DNA of 64,000 nt. Source: Moniliophthora roreri. Taxonomy: Eukaryota; Basidiomycota; Agaricomycetes; Agaricales; Marasmiaceae. Below are positions 55,075 to 64,000 of the stretch, piece by piece. The notes beneath the pieces are model-generated. The model was not told the DNA's origin. It worked only from the letters and a program-made list of their open reading frames with translations, and did no database searches. Within the stretch, counting starts at the first letter, position 1. Every line of letters begins with the position of its first letter. The stretch lies in contig LATX02000206.1 of NCBI GenBank assembly GCA_001466705.2, positions 372,001-436,000 of the forward strand. The letters run 5' to 3'. The position numbers and the translations under genes are program-made.

Positions 55075-55114
55075 TTACCCCCTCAACAAGGGGCAAACTC
55101 CGATTGCCTACTTC

Positions 55115-56038
55115 TTACGATTCTCCATCTCCATACAACTCGGCGTCATAATCGTACGACGTATCCGGCCTATCATCTATCTCCGGCATTTCATCTTCCA
55201 CTTCCATCTTCGGAGTTGCCGGCAGATCGGAAGTCGGTTGCCATCCCATGGCCTGCCACTCATCTACTGAAAGCAATCTCACCTTTTTTGGATCTGCCCC
55301 TACAAACAACAACTGGGCATCCTGATCATACTCCTTAACCAGCATTTCAACATTCCCCTCCGAGATTGTCGTAGGGTTCATTGTTATAGTTTCGCTCATC
55401 GTCATAACGGCGACCATCCGACATAGAGTCTGAGCTCGAATCAGCCCTTCGACCCGCAATGCGGCCAGACCTTCGTTGGTCAGGGCAGTGTCCAGATGTA
55501 TGTCCAGGCTGAGTCTTGAAGCATCTGCGACACATGTACTGCGGGCAATGTCGGGCAAAATGGCGCTCCAGTCCGCACACAGGGCAGAGACGTGGTCGAC
55601 GAGCTGCATCATTGGGGTCGGGGCCGGAGTCGGACTTCTCAAGCTGACTATCGGTGGGTCTTCGGCGTTTTCGGGAGTTCGGTTCTCCCGATCTTCGTCC
55701 TCGACCGCGTCCTCTGATTCCTCGGGAGCGACCTCCCCTCCAACCACGGGAATATGCTCTACTCTCGGGCGGAACTGTGGCTTCAGGCGTCTGAAGATTT
55801 CAGAGGTTAATGGCGGTCGGAGGTTCGGGCTGAGAGTTGGTAAGGGAGTCGACTGACTTGACCTTATGTTTGACGTCGGGATCGGGAGTGGGGTCAGGAT
55901 AAATGAGGGCGTCGTCGGGATTGGAGGAGGTACGGGGAGCGGTAGAGAGTCCGATCTCGCTGCCCACGGGTTCGTCGGTGAGCCTAGAGATGAGGCTTCT
56001 GTTGTTGTCAAGATCGGGGCGGGGATATCCGTTCCCAT
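55115..56038 (-). CDS. ORF4 of A2, intact 307-residue protein
   Basis: ATG 56038 (MGTDIPAPIL) to the stop at 55115, open throughout. Residues 1-100 are Pro/Ser/Thr-rich; 101-119 acidic (EVAPEESEDAVEDEDRE); about 140-215 a predicted helical part with VSALCADW; 243-253 LLFVGADPKKV; 278-307 acidic and Tyr-rich. It overlaps ORF3 for 692 nt in the +1 frame and extends 232 nt past it. The tail is conserved in A1, A3 and both D fragments. No signal peptide or membrane helix. Function unknown; expression could be by internal initiation or +1 shift from ORF3. This is the best copy to study. Confidence 0.7.
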   Translation of the reverse strand: MGTDIPAPILTTTEASSLGSPTNPWAARSDSLPLPVPPPIPTTPSFILTPLPIPTSNIRSSQSTPLPTLSPNLRPPLTSEIFRRLKPQFRPRVEHIPVVGGEVAPEESEDAVEDEDRENRTPENAEDPPIVSLRSPTPAPTPMMQLVDHVSALCADWSAILPDIARSTCVADASRLSLDIHLDTALTNEGLAALRVEGLIRAQTLCRMVAVMTMSETITMNPTTISEGNVEMLVKEYDQDAQLLFVGADPKKVRLLSVDEWQAMGWQPTSDLPATPKMEVEDEMPEIDDRPDTSYDYDAELYGDGES

Positions 56039-56525
56039 CTGTTTGTCGTCCGAGTCGATCGAGGAGGCTGAAGGTAAGGGGATCAGGGTATTCTGACATT
56101 GCTCAGGGATCTGCGGGGGGAGGCATGGACAAATCGGGGTGGAAGGGAAAAGTAGACGGTACTGTAATGGGACCTTCGAGTCCCAACTGATAGTTACAGG
56201 CGTACATCACCTGGTTTGCAATCTCAAGACTGCAGCTTTCAATGATTCTCTCGAAAAGCTTTCGTTGGGTCCTGAGGAAAAACATGCTTTTGACGCAGGG
56301 TTCCAGTCGGTTGTGCTGATCAGCGGCATTGTGGATTTGGTCGTCGTATTGTTCGGTATTAAAGAGGTGGAGAAGTTGGTAGGGATTGGGCTTGAGACCG
56401 TTCGGGAAGGTGATATTTTCGCCGTATCTGCCCTCTCCTGACACAGTAGGAACAGGGCTCTGGTTTCGGGCTGGCTGGCTGCCAGCAAGAGAAGAGGAAG
56501 AGGCAGCGGAGGATGCATTGGACAT
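55347..56525 (-). pseudogene. ORF3 of A2, best-preserved tandem zinc-knuckle protein
   Basis: ATG 56525 lies 2 nt after the pol stop. 392 codons with two TGA stops (near 56100, where A1 has AGA, and near 55790, where A1 has AGA). Conserved N-terminal region (NPYQLLHLFNTEQYDDQ, TQRKLFERIIESC, GPITVPSTFPF), MSEYPDPLTFSLLDRLG, LIYPDPTPDPDVK, RG-rich segment at 260-280, RKRRR at 285-289, knuckle 1 C314-C317-H322-C327 and knuckle 2 C332-C335-H342-C347, then a DDERNYNNEPYDN tail. RG repeats, a basic cluster and CCHC knuckles point to RNA/DNA binding, possibly nuclear; this is inference. Confidence 0.8.
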
Positions 56526-59500
56526 GTTTATGTTTCGGTTGGAATGGGGTCTTTGGGTTTCACTTGATGTTTCTTTATATATTCTTTGAGGAGATCCAAA
56601 CAATTTGTCATTCCTTCCATTCAGATCCATCGATTATGGGATGAGTCGTAACCGGTGTATGATACGAGAAATTCTCGTGGTCGTTTCTTCGGTCTATGTC
56701 CTATTATGGCGTCTACTTCATATTCTTCGAACCCTTCAATGAGATCTGGGGGTGGTTCCATGAAGCTCGGTCCATGGGCTTCGGTCTGTTTGAACGGTGA
56801 TAACAAGGCCGCATGGAAAACAGGGTGGATTTTCCATTGATGAGGTAAGTCCAGCTTGTACGTTACCGGTCCGAGTACCTTAAGGATTTTGAACAGTCCT
56901 TCCCTTTTTGGTGCTAATTTCCTTGAGGGGTATCCCGTGGCTAGGTTCTTTGCTTCTAGCCAAACCTTCTGTCCTTCTTCGAACATATCCAGTTTTCGTT
57001 TCTCTCTTCGTATCATCTGCTGTCGTGCTAACTCCAATAGACTCGTCGTTTCTTCTCTCACTCTTTTTAGCTCTTGGAGTCGTTCCTCCACCAATGGAAT
57101 CGTCGTTTTTTCAAATATTGTTGGAAGTGGGCAGGGGTGATATCCCATCATCATGTAGAACGGAGATTTCTTGAGGACTGAATGAGTTCGGTTGTTATGG
57201 GTGAATTCTGCTAGCGGGAGATATTCTTTCCATCGGGTTTGTTCTTTCGAACAGAACACTCTGAGGTAGACTTCGATCTCCTGATTCACTTGTTCTGTTT
57301 CTCCATCCATCTGTGGGTGAAACGCTGTGCTCATGGAATGTTTGATAGATAATTGTTTTCCCATCTCTTGGAACACTTCTGCTGCGAATCTGGGGTCTCG
57401 ATCGGATATAATTCAGTCAGGTAATCCAAACCTTTTGTAAAGATGTTGGATCAACATTTCCGCTATCTTGGTGGCGTCCGCTGTCTTTGCGCATGGAGTA
57501 AAAATTACCCCCTTCGTAGATGAGTGGTCCACCACGACTAAAATAGAGTCCATTCCGTCGCATTCTGGGAGATCCGTAATGAGGTCCATCGTACAGACTT
57601 GAAACGGGAAGGAATTTGGTGTCGGTTGTAATGGCTGAATTGGGGTTCTCGTTGGGTGAGTGTTGATCTTTGATTGCTGACATATCACACAACCATCAAC
57701 AAATGATCTGATGAATTTAGCCATTCCTGGCCACCAGAAGTCTTGTTGTACCTGTTCGATTGTATTCCATTGCCCTGGGTGTCCCACACCTGGCGTATTG
57801 TGAATAGATTGTACTACTCGTCGTCGGAGTTCGAGGTCATTTGGAACATACACCCGTTCTTTGAAGAAGAGCAGGTCTCCGTCAATTTTCCAGTCAGACA
57901 ATGCAGATTTGATCGGCGGCATGCCTTGGTCTAGAAGCTGTTCCAAGGCCAATTTGTGAAAATCGTCCAGACCCAACCATTCTGCTATGTCTTTCTTCAT
58001 CTCCAAGTCGATTCCTTGGATAAAGAGTCGGTCTGGCAGTACTATGATGTCCTCGTTGTCGCTGTTGACATCATCTTGTTCATTACTCCGCCTAGACAAG
58101 GCGTCCGCTTGTGAAATAGATTTGCCTGGGACATGTACCAGTCCTAAATCAAATTCTGATAGGAACAAGCTCCATCTTGCTTGCCTCCTATTAAGTTTCT
58201 GTGCTGTTCGGAAGTATGTTAGGTTCTTATGGTCTGAAAGAACCAGAACCTTGAATTTCCCCCCCCATGAGGTAGTGTCGCCATTCCATCAGTGCTCTAT
58301 AGATTGCGAGGAGCTCGTGATCGTAGATTTCGTAATTCCATTCCGTGGGAGAGAGGGACTTTGACAGATATCCGCAAGGATGCCATTCCCCATCAGGTCC
58401 TTTTTGTCTGAGTACTGCACCTGTGGCCCATTTGGAAGCGTCCGCTTCTATACAGAATGGTTTGTCGATGTCTGGCATTACTAATATCGGTTCGGAAAGG
58501 AATTTTGCTTTTAAAACATCAAAGGCGATTTGGCATTGGCGTGTCCATTCGAATTTTCAGTTCTTTTGTAGAAGGTCGTTTAACGGTCTTGTAAGGTGTG
58601 CGTATTTTCCGATAAACTTCCGGTAGAAATTTCCAAACCCTAAAAATGCTTGTACCCCTTTTACCGTCTGCGGAGGTTCCCAATTGGCTATTCCTGCCAG
58701 TTTTACTGGATCCATGGCAATATATCCAGGTCGGATCACCATTCCCAGGAATATTACTTCCGTTACGTCGAATTCGCATTTCTCCAGTTTGAGGAACAGA
58801 TCATGCGTCTTGAGACGATGCATCAGACGTTCTGTACGTTCCTTGTGATCGTCACGACCTTCCGAGAAGATGAGGATATCGTCCATGTATACTACACACC
58901 ATTCTTTGTCGATGAAGTCGGAGAGGATGTCGTTCATGAATGCTTGGAAGGTGGCGGGAGAGTTGCTTAGCCCAAAGAACATCACCGTTGGTTCGAAAAG
59001 TCCTCTGTTCGTCTTGAACGCAGCCTTCCATTGATCTCCATCCTTTATCCTAACATTGTTGTATCCGTTTCGAAGGTTGAGTTTCGTAAATATCGTTGCT
59101 CCTTTGAGTTTATCAAGAAGTTCCGAAATTAAAGGTAAGGGGTAGGCGTTCTTCACTGTTCCTTTGTTGAGCTCCCGATAATCTTGTGTAGGCCTTAACA
59201 CTCCTTTCTCCTTTTTGGCTACAAAGAAGAAAGGGGAAGCCATGGGGGATTTTGATTTGCGAATGTATTCCTTTCGTAAGTTTTCCTCAAGGAATTTGTC
59301 TTGTTCTTCTTGTTCGACAGGACTTAGTGGGTAAAGTTTGCAATTTCTCGGAACGAAATCTGGTTTGAGATCAATTGCATGGTCATACTGTTACGTTACT
59401 TGCGCAGCAACGACAACAACTCAACAACCACTGTGACGTAGCGGCGCTAAGTTGACAAAAGGGGCAAGTTCGAGTTTGAGTTCTTTAGCTCGCACTAAAG

Positions 59501-60658
59501 TTCTCAGAGTTCAGTCGAGGTGAGCAAGATGTCCAAAAGATTAACTAGGTCAAGCTGAGGTAGCCTTGACCTGCAAACTATCTACTTATACAACGATTGT
59601 AGTCTACTAGTTGCATACAAACTGCTAGTGCGACATCGTTTGTTTAGTAAACAGAGTGTCTCTTTGTCGTCATAATAAATAGGAACATGACATCAGAAGT
59701 GATGTCGAGGAAGTAAAAATAAATATAATGATACAATAGCCGATGTCAGAAATGACATCAGATCATAAATAGAAAGGGAAAGAAACTAATAGAATAATGA
59801 AGTCATACTGATGTCGTGAATGACATAGTAATGACGTCTTAAATAAGAAGATAGGCATAGGATTCGAAAAGGGGGCTGGGAAGGTGGACGTGTCCAGATG
59901 TCAATGAGAAGCATAGGTAAAAAGAGAAAACTAACGCTTGAAGGCGCTAAAGTGTCAAAGCAAGAAATAGAGGAAAGAAAAATTAGTCTGTTCATGTCCG
60001 ACTGTAACACATACGCCCTAGTTGGCGGGAATCGGTCTGCTTTCTCTTTTTCGAACCGATCTCGGTATCCTATCAAGTAGCTGGGAATAAGCTCCTCGAT
60101 CTCCTTCTTAACAATCTGCTGCTGATGAGCCATTTCTTGTGACACCGTAGTCTTGGCTCCTATAAGGACTTCAGGTTCGAATTCGTCCAGAATTCCTCGG
60201 AACCTTTTGATTTGGATTCTTCGTCGAGGGTGGAACTGCATTTCTCCCGTTTCCCAGTCGATTGTGGGATTGTGATATCTCAACCATGGAAGTCCTAGGA
60301 TCATTTCTTCATCTCCGATACCTGAGATCATGAAATTCTCCCAAAACTCCTTTCCCACAATCTGGAATTCCAGTTCCACAACATGTGTTATCCACACTGT
60401 TTTATTGGCTGTTCCATCAACGTTGAAAACTCGAATTCGTTCTGGTAGTCGCATCCACTTCTTCCCTAACGTTTGAGCAAGTCCTGTGCTTATGAACCTT
60501 CCTCCTGCTCCGGAGTCTAATAAGGCTTTTGTTTCGATGATTTTTGTTCCCACTTTGTACTTGAGAGGAATATGCATAGAATTTCGGTCCATTTTAGCTA
60601 GTACAAAGTGTGAGATAGTTATCAGCAGTGGAGACATCGTCCTCGTTCGCCGTTTCAA
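56526..60658 (-). pseudogene. pol of A2 (PR-RT-RH-IN-chromodomain), interrupted
   Basis: Enters by -1 shift at GAGGGGTTTTGA. Protease LLDSGAGG near 60515; a solo LTR splits the text before [10 protein letters not shown] (59389-60009); [10 protein letters not shown] near 58885; RNase [16 protein letters not shown]; an 8-G run near 58259-58266 adds one base and shifts frame; integrase HNTPGVGH, CVICQQ, HPQMDGETEQVNQE; chromodomain YEVDAIIGHR...FLVSYTGYDSSHNRW. TGA stops at 58558, 57416 and 56633. The stop TAA is immediately upstream of ORF3. Confidence 0.9.
59389..60009 (-). repeat. solo LTR (B-like) inside A2 pol
   Basis: 621 bp, TGTTACGTTACTTGCGCAGC ... TCCGACTGTAACA, with the 5-bp duplication CATAC (59384-59388, 60010-60014). 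Confidence 0.93.
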
Positions 60659-62055
60659 AACCCCTCTTGTTCCATCAGGTCGAGAAGAAAGTCCTTATCT
60701 TCTTTCGGCTGTTCGTTAACCAGAGCTCTAATTTTGGCGAACCTTTCCTCTTTCGTAAGTTTCTTCGGTTCTTCTTGTTTCCTTTCGTCCTTCTTTAGGG
60801 CGTCTGGGCAATCTCTGATGCGGTGTCCTGCTTTTCCACATCTGAAGCATAAACCCTTCGCCATATATTCCTTCCTATCCATTTCCGTGATCTGTTTGAT
60901 AGCTACTTCTTCCTTCTTCCTAAAGCTTCTCTGGGGCTTCTTTCCTCCGTGTTCATCGTTCCAAGTTTTTCCATATTCCAATGCCTGCTTATAACTTTCA
61001 TCAAATATGATGGCGGCGTTCATCCATTCCTTGATTGTAGAAGGTGCCCCTTCTGGTCTCATCATAATTTTGAATACCAAGCTCTTCGGCAATCCCCATT
61101 TGAATGCTACTATTTGGGCTGTGTCATTGTACCCAGTCTGTTTTGCAAGATAGGTAAATTGATATGTGTATTCATCAGCTCTTTCCTTCATCTTCAGATC
61201 TTTAAGCTCCAACTGTGCTTTTAAGGCAGGATCAAGGGGTTCAAAAGACGTTCTGAAATCGTCTAAGAACTCCGACCATGTCACCTTTTCGGCGTCGGCA
61301 TTGAACGCAAGCAGGAGGTCAGTCTTCTCGTTCTTCCAGAATTCTCCTGGTCCGTCTGTCATGTATGAAAGGAGAAAGAGCTTCTTCGATCTGTCGTCTG
61401 GGAACACCTTGGGATTAAGCGCTATGTAAATCAACACTTCTCTTAGAAACTTCTTTGCATCTTTTCGTGCTCCCGTAAAGGCTCTTGGAAGTGCAGCTTT
61501 CACTTCTTTTACTGCCGAGACCACTTGTACCGGCATTGCGGTGCCTATAATTGCTTCTTTGGCCACTGGTTCTTCCCTTCTAGGCCTGCTTCCTGACAGC
61601 TTCTTGTCTTCTGCCATTGTTTCCGTCTGTACTTTCGGTGATTGGAGGCTGTTCTTTAAGCCCTGTAGTAGTTGTTGAAATGGGTCTAATTCCTCCGGAG
61701 AGTCTGTAGAGGTGTTCAATGTATTTGAGTCTGAATGCTTCGGTGTATTCGTTAATGGTTCTTCTTCTGAATCGCTCGTCTTCGATCCAACCGGAGTGAA
61801 TGATAGGGTCGAGATTCTTCTTGTTTCTGGGTTCTCTGCTGGTGTTTCTGTTAGTTGCTGACTCGTTAGTGATGGTGAGTGCAAGGGGGTCAATAGGTCT
61901 CTGCGGGACGCTCGGGTTAATGGTGGGATCGCTCGTCCACCAGGATTCGATATGGATTGGGTTAGTTGCCCACGCCGGCGCGCCTCAGCTTCAGCGATGT
62001 CCTGCTCTAGCTGTCGTTCGCTCTGTTGTGACGTCTTGTTGTTCCTAGGTGATGC
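60655..62055 (-). CDS. gag of A2
   Basis: 467-codon frame (stop included), open from just after a TAG to TGA 60657-60655, same length as in A1. No ATG in the N-terminal part aligned with the A3 start. Acidic/Ser-rich linker, capsid-like KKFLREVLIYIALNP, KKLFLLSYM, LKMKERADEYTYQF, nucleocapsid knuckle CFRCGKAGHRIRDC. Particle formation and RNA packaging by family knowledge. Confidence 0.85.
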   Translation of the reverse strand, partial: ASPRNNKTSQQSERQLEQDIAEAEARRRGQLTQSISNPGGRAIPPLTRASRRDLLTPLHSPSLTSQQLTETPAENPETRRISTLSFTPVGSKTSDSEEEPLTNTPKHSDSNTLNTSTDSPEELDPFQQLLQGLKNSLQSPKVQTETMAEDKKLSGSRPRREEPVAKEAIIGTAMPVQVVSAVKEVKAALPRAFTGARKDAKKFLREVLIYIALNPKVFPDDRSKKLFLLSYMTDGPGEFWKNEKTDLLLAFNADAEKVTWSEFLDDFRTSFEPLDPALKAQLELKDLKMKERADEYTYQFTYLAKQTGYNDTAQIVAFKWGLPKSLVFKIMMRPEGAPSTIKEWMNAAIIFDESYKQALEYGKTWNDEHGGKKPQRSFRKKEEVAIKQITEMDRKEYMAKGLCFRCGKAGHRIRDCPDALKKDERKQEEPKKLTKEERFAKIRALVNEQPKEDKDFLLDLMEQEGF

Positions 62056-62081
62056 CTAAACCTGGATAGGTCGGCAATCGA

Positions 62082-62093
62082 TCAGCTTGGCCT
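62082..62093 (-). promoter_or_regulatory. primer-binding site of A2
   Basis: Minus-strand AGGCCAAGCTGA, 2 nt from the LTR; 11 of 12 positions pair with the LTR motif at 62250-62261. Confidence 0.6.
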
Positions 62094-62095
62094 TG

Positions 62096-62559
62096 TGTTA
62101 CGTTACTTGCGCAGCAACGTCCAGTTCAACTACTTTGACGAAGTGGCTTCTTCGCTTAAGCAGCTTCACAAGTTCAAGTTAGAGTTCGTTCAGTGGTTAC
62201 TGAAGTTCAGAGGTCCAGATATCGGCGTTGACACAAGTATCAATTAACCAGGTCAAGCTGAAGACTTAGAGTCTTAGCTTGAGCGCTTAAATACAATACA
62301 ACTGTTGTAACGCTAACTACATATAGAAAGCGAAGAGTTTGGTGTTTACATAAGGTTTCCCGAGCTATCGGGATATGAGTAATACGAATACAAAGGAATA
62401 GGTAAATGGGGACAGGGAAAGTGTAAGAAGTCCGATGGAGGGAGAAGCATGTGTGATAGAGATGGAAATGGGAGCTGGGAAAGTGTAAGAAGTCCAATTG
62501 AAGGAGAAGCATAGGGTGAGAGTAAAAGAAAAGAGTCTATGAGGAAAAAGTCTGTAACA
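62096..62559 (-). repeat. 5' LTR of A2
   Basis: 464 bp, TGTTACGTTACTTGCGCAGC ... GTCTGTAACA, followed by GCTGG. Same length as the LTR at 52282 and nearly the same sequence. Confidence 0.93.
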
Positions 62560-63276
62560 GCTGGGCATTTATCTCAAGACTGCAACGAGCGATGATGGTC
62601 TCACTGAAGATGCTCAAAAACCTATGCCTCTACTATGAAAACACAAGGCCTGTGGTGCCAAAATACCCCCGAAAAAGGTATATATAAGTTCTTGATTCTC
62701 AGTTTTGTTTGTGAGTTGGTTCGGTGTGGTTCACTGTTACCGCAACATTAAGAATAATTCCCAATGTCTTGCTTGGTAGTTCAGAGACGATTTGCCTTCA
62801 AAACAACTTCTCAGATTGAGATTGGTGTTTGTTCTGTATAATACTTATGGGTTTATAGTTTTATTAATCACTTCAAAGCAAATACTCGTATCGATATTCG
62901 ACCAGAAACTGCCCAAAGAATAAACTTCTTCTAAGTGAAAATAAAGGTACCTCTTGTACCTGAATATAGCCCTCTTAGCTATGTTCTGCAACAATTCTCA
63001 AGAGGACAAATCTTCTAGACACTGCTAGCCTGAAACCCTCTCTGATTCATGTCAAAACACCAGACTATACTGATGCATGTCAGCTACCCTTTTGGTAAAC
63101 TGATACAATATTCTGCTTATTAGAAAACACGCCTCTTGCATTAAAAACTAAGCTCTTCCTAGCTTTTATTTATATCTCTGGTTTGGGTTACAATCTCAGG
63201 TCTCAACTAGCCTGTGCCTCTTGCACAACTAAATAAGCTAGGGCCCAAAGTGGTTGAAAAATACTGATTGCCGGTA
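62560..63276. repeat. right flank of A2, repeat of 52746-53460
   Basis: Starts GCTGGGCATTTATCTC, which completes the second knuckle of ORF3 of C. Nearly identical to the flank of the LTR at 52282; ends at the N at 63277. Confidence 0.8.
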
Positions 63277-63277
63277 N

Positions 63278-64000
63278 CCCAAAGAATAAACTTCTTCTAA
63301 GTGAAAATAAAGGTACCTCTTGTACCTGAATATAGCCCTCTTAGCTATGTTCTGCAACAATTCTCAAGAGGACAAATCTTCTAGACACTGCTAGCCTGAA
63401 ACCCTCTCTGATTCATGTCAAAACACCAGACTATACTGATGCATGTCAGCTACCCTTTTGGTAAACTGATACAATATTCTGCTTATTAGAAAACACGCCT
63501 CTTGCATTAAAAACTAAGCTCTTCCTAGCTTTTATTTATATCTCTGGTTTGGGTTACAATCTCAGGTCTCAACTAGCCTGTGCCTCTTGCACAACCAAAT
63601 AAGCTAGGGCCTGAAGTGGTTGAAAAATACTGATTGCCGGTAGCTCTTCTACCTGAACAACAACGTCATACACTCTGGTAATCGGTGGGCAGTATCTCTC
63701 CTGCTTTCCACCTACAAAACACGTCCCCTTATATACCCTACAACATAAATAATCTAATATATCTGTCACACATACAAATAAAACTGAGTCGGGTGCTAAA
63801 TATTATATAAACTGAGCTGTGTTTGGTAATTTCTCTGTCACAGTGTCCAATTGTAGTCAGGCTTCATAGCCATAATCTCTTTTATTCTTTTTCTATGACG
63901 ATTGCGCAGTCTCCTGACACTAATCGTTTGCAATTTCCTCGATCAAACAGCTCTCCTTCCGACTCTGTTTGAAAATATTATACTTCCATGCCACTCCGCA
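63278..64000. other. continuation of the flank after an N
   Basis: 63278-63642 repeats 62912-63276; from there the sequence is new. It is AT-rich, with no recognised ORF, LTR end or RNA gene. The expected 3' LTR of C is not seen up to the window end. Confidence 0.5.

Larger units (their letters stand above)
54770..62559 (-). mobile_element. element A2, chromodomain Ty3/gypsy retrotransposon
   Basis: Left (3') LTR is truncated by the N at 54769 (54770-55074 remain); right (5') LTR is complete (62096-62559). Internal order on the minus strand: gag, pol (with a solo LTR at 59389-60009), ORF3, ORF4. The right flank GCTGG equals the duplication around the LTR at 52282. Gag and ORF4 are intact; pol and ORF3 have a few lesions. 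Confidence 0.92.

Overview
The window reads as a basidiomycete (probably Agaricomycete) nuclear locus. The two genes that can be modelled confidently have many short introns (54-65 bp). The left end is gene space: a small HMG/YABBY-like nuclear protein gene (29-552, four exons), a poorly preserved F-box/LRR-like gene on the minus strand (about 2600-3750), and a complete seven-exon autophagy gene atg18 (6022-7668) whose predicted protein has the phosphoinositide-binding FRRG motif.

From about 8.0 kb to at least 62.6 kb almost everything recognisable is a nest of chromodomain Ty3/gypsy LTR retrotransposons (chromoviruses, Tf1/sushi-like). Near-complete or partial elements, named here, are: A3 (13525-30009, +, TSD GAAGC), B1 (17702-25384, -, TSD GAAGG, inside A3), A1 (31393-38702, +, TSD AAGAC), C (from 44782, +, no right LTR seen) and A2 (54770-62559, -, right flank GCTGG). 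Older fragments are D, E, F, H and I. Five solo LTRs are present. Several DNA transposons lie in the nest: a hAT-like element with 8-bp TSD TGTCTGAT (30989-40111, interrupted by A1 and a solo LTR), a second hAT-like element (41814-42646, TSD CTTGGTTG), and a CACTA-type MITE with 3-bp TSD AGA (in A3 gag and in the ORF3 of C). Target duplications give the insertion order F > A3 > B1, F > D > hAT > A1, and H > C > A2 > solo LTR.

The retroelements share one plan: LTR, primer site, gag with a CCHC knuckle, a -1 frameshift site right at the gag stop (GGGTTTT then TGA), pol (protease, RT, RNase H, integrase, chromodomain), and then two further ORFs before the 3' LTR. ORF3 starts at or within a few bases of the pol stop. 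It encodes a conserved N-terminal domain, a proline-rich linker, an RG-rich stretch and two tandem zinc knuckles (CX2CX4HX4C then CX2CX6HX4C). ORF4 overlaps ORF3 in the +1 frame and has its own conserved C-terminal motif. ORF3 is recognisable in six copies from clearly diverged families. This post-integrase, overlapping two-ORF module is the most unusual thing in the window. The primer site is complementary (11-12 of 12 nt) to a sequence inside the same LTR that lies 32-33 bp downstream of a TATA box, which fits self-priming as in Tf1.

Most in-frame stops are TGA, often where a paralogue has CGA, as expected for CpG deamination or a RIP-like process. Four single N characters (15089, 53492, 54769, 63277) mark scaffold joins next to repeated blocks, so parts of 14-16 kb and 52-64 kb are probably duplicated by assembly or represent two haplotypes.
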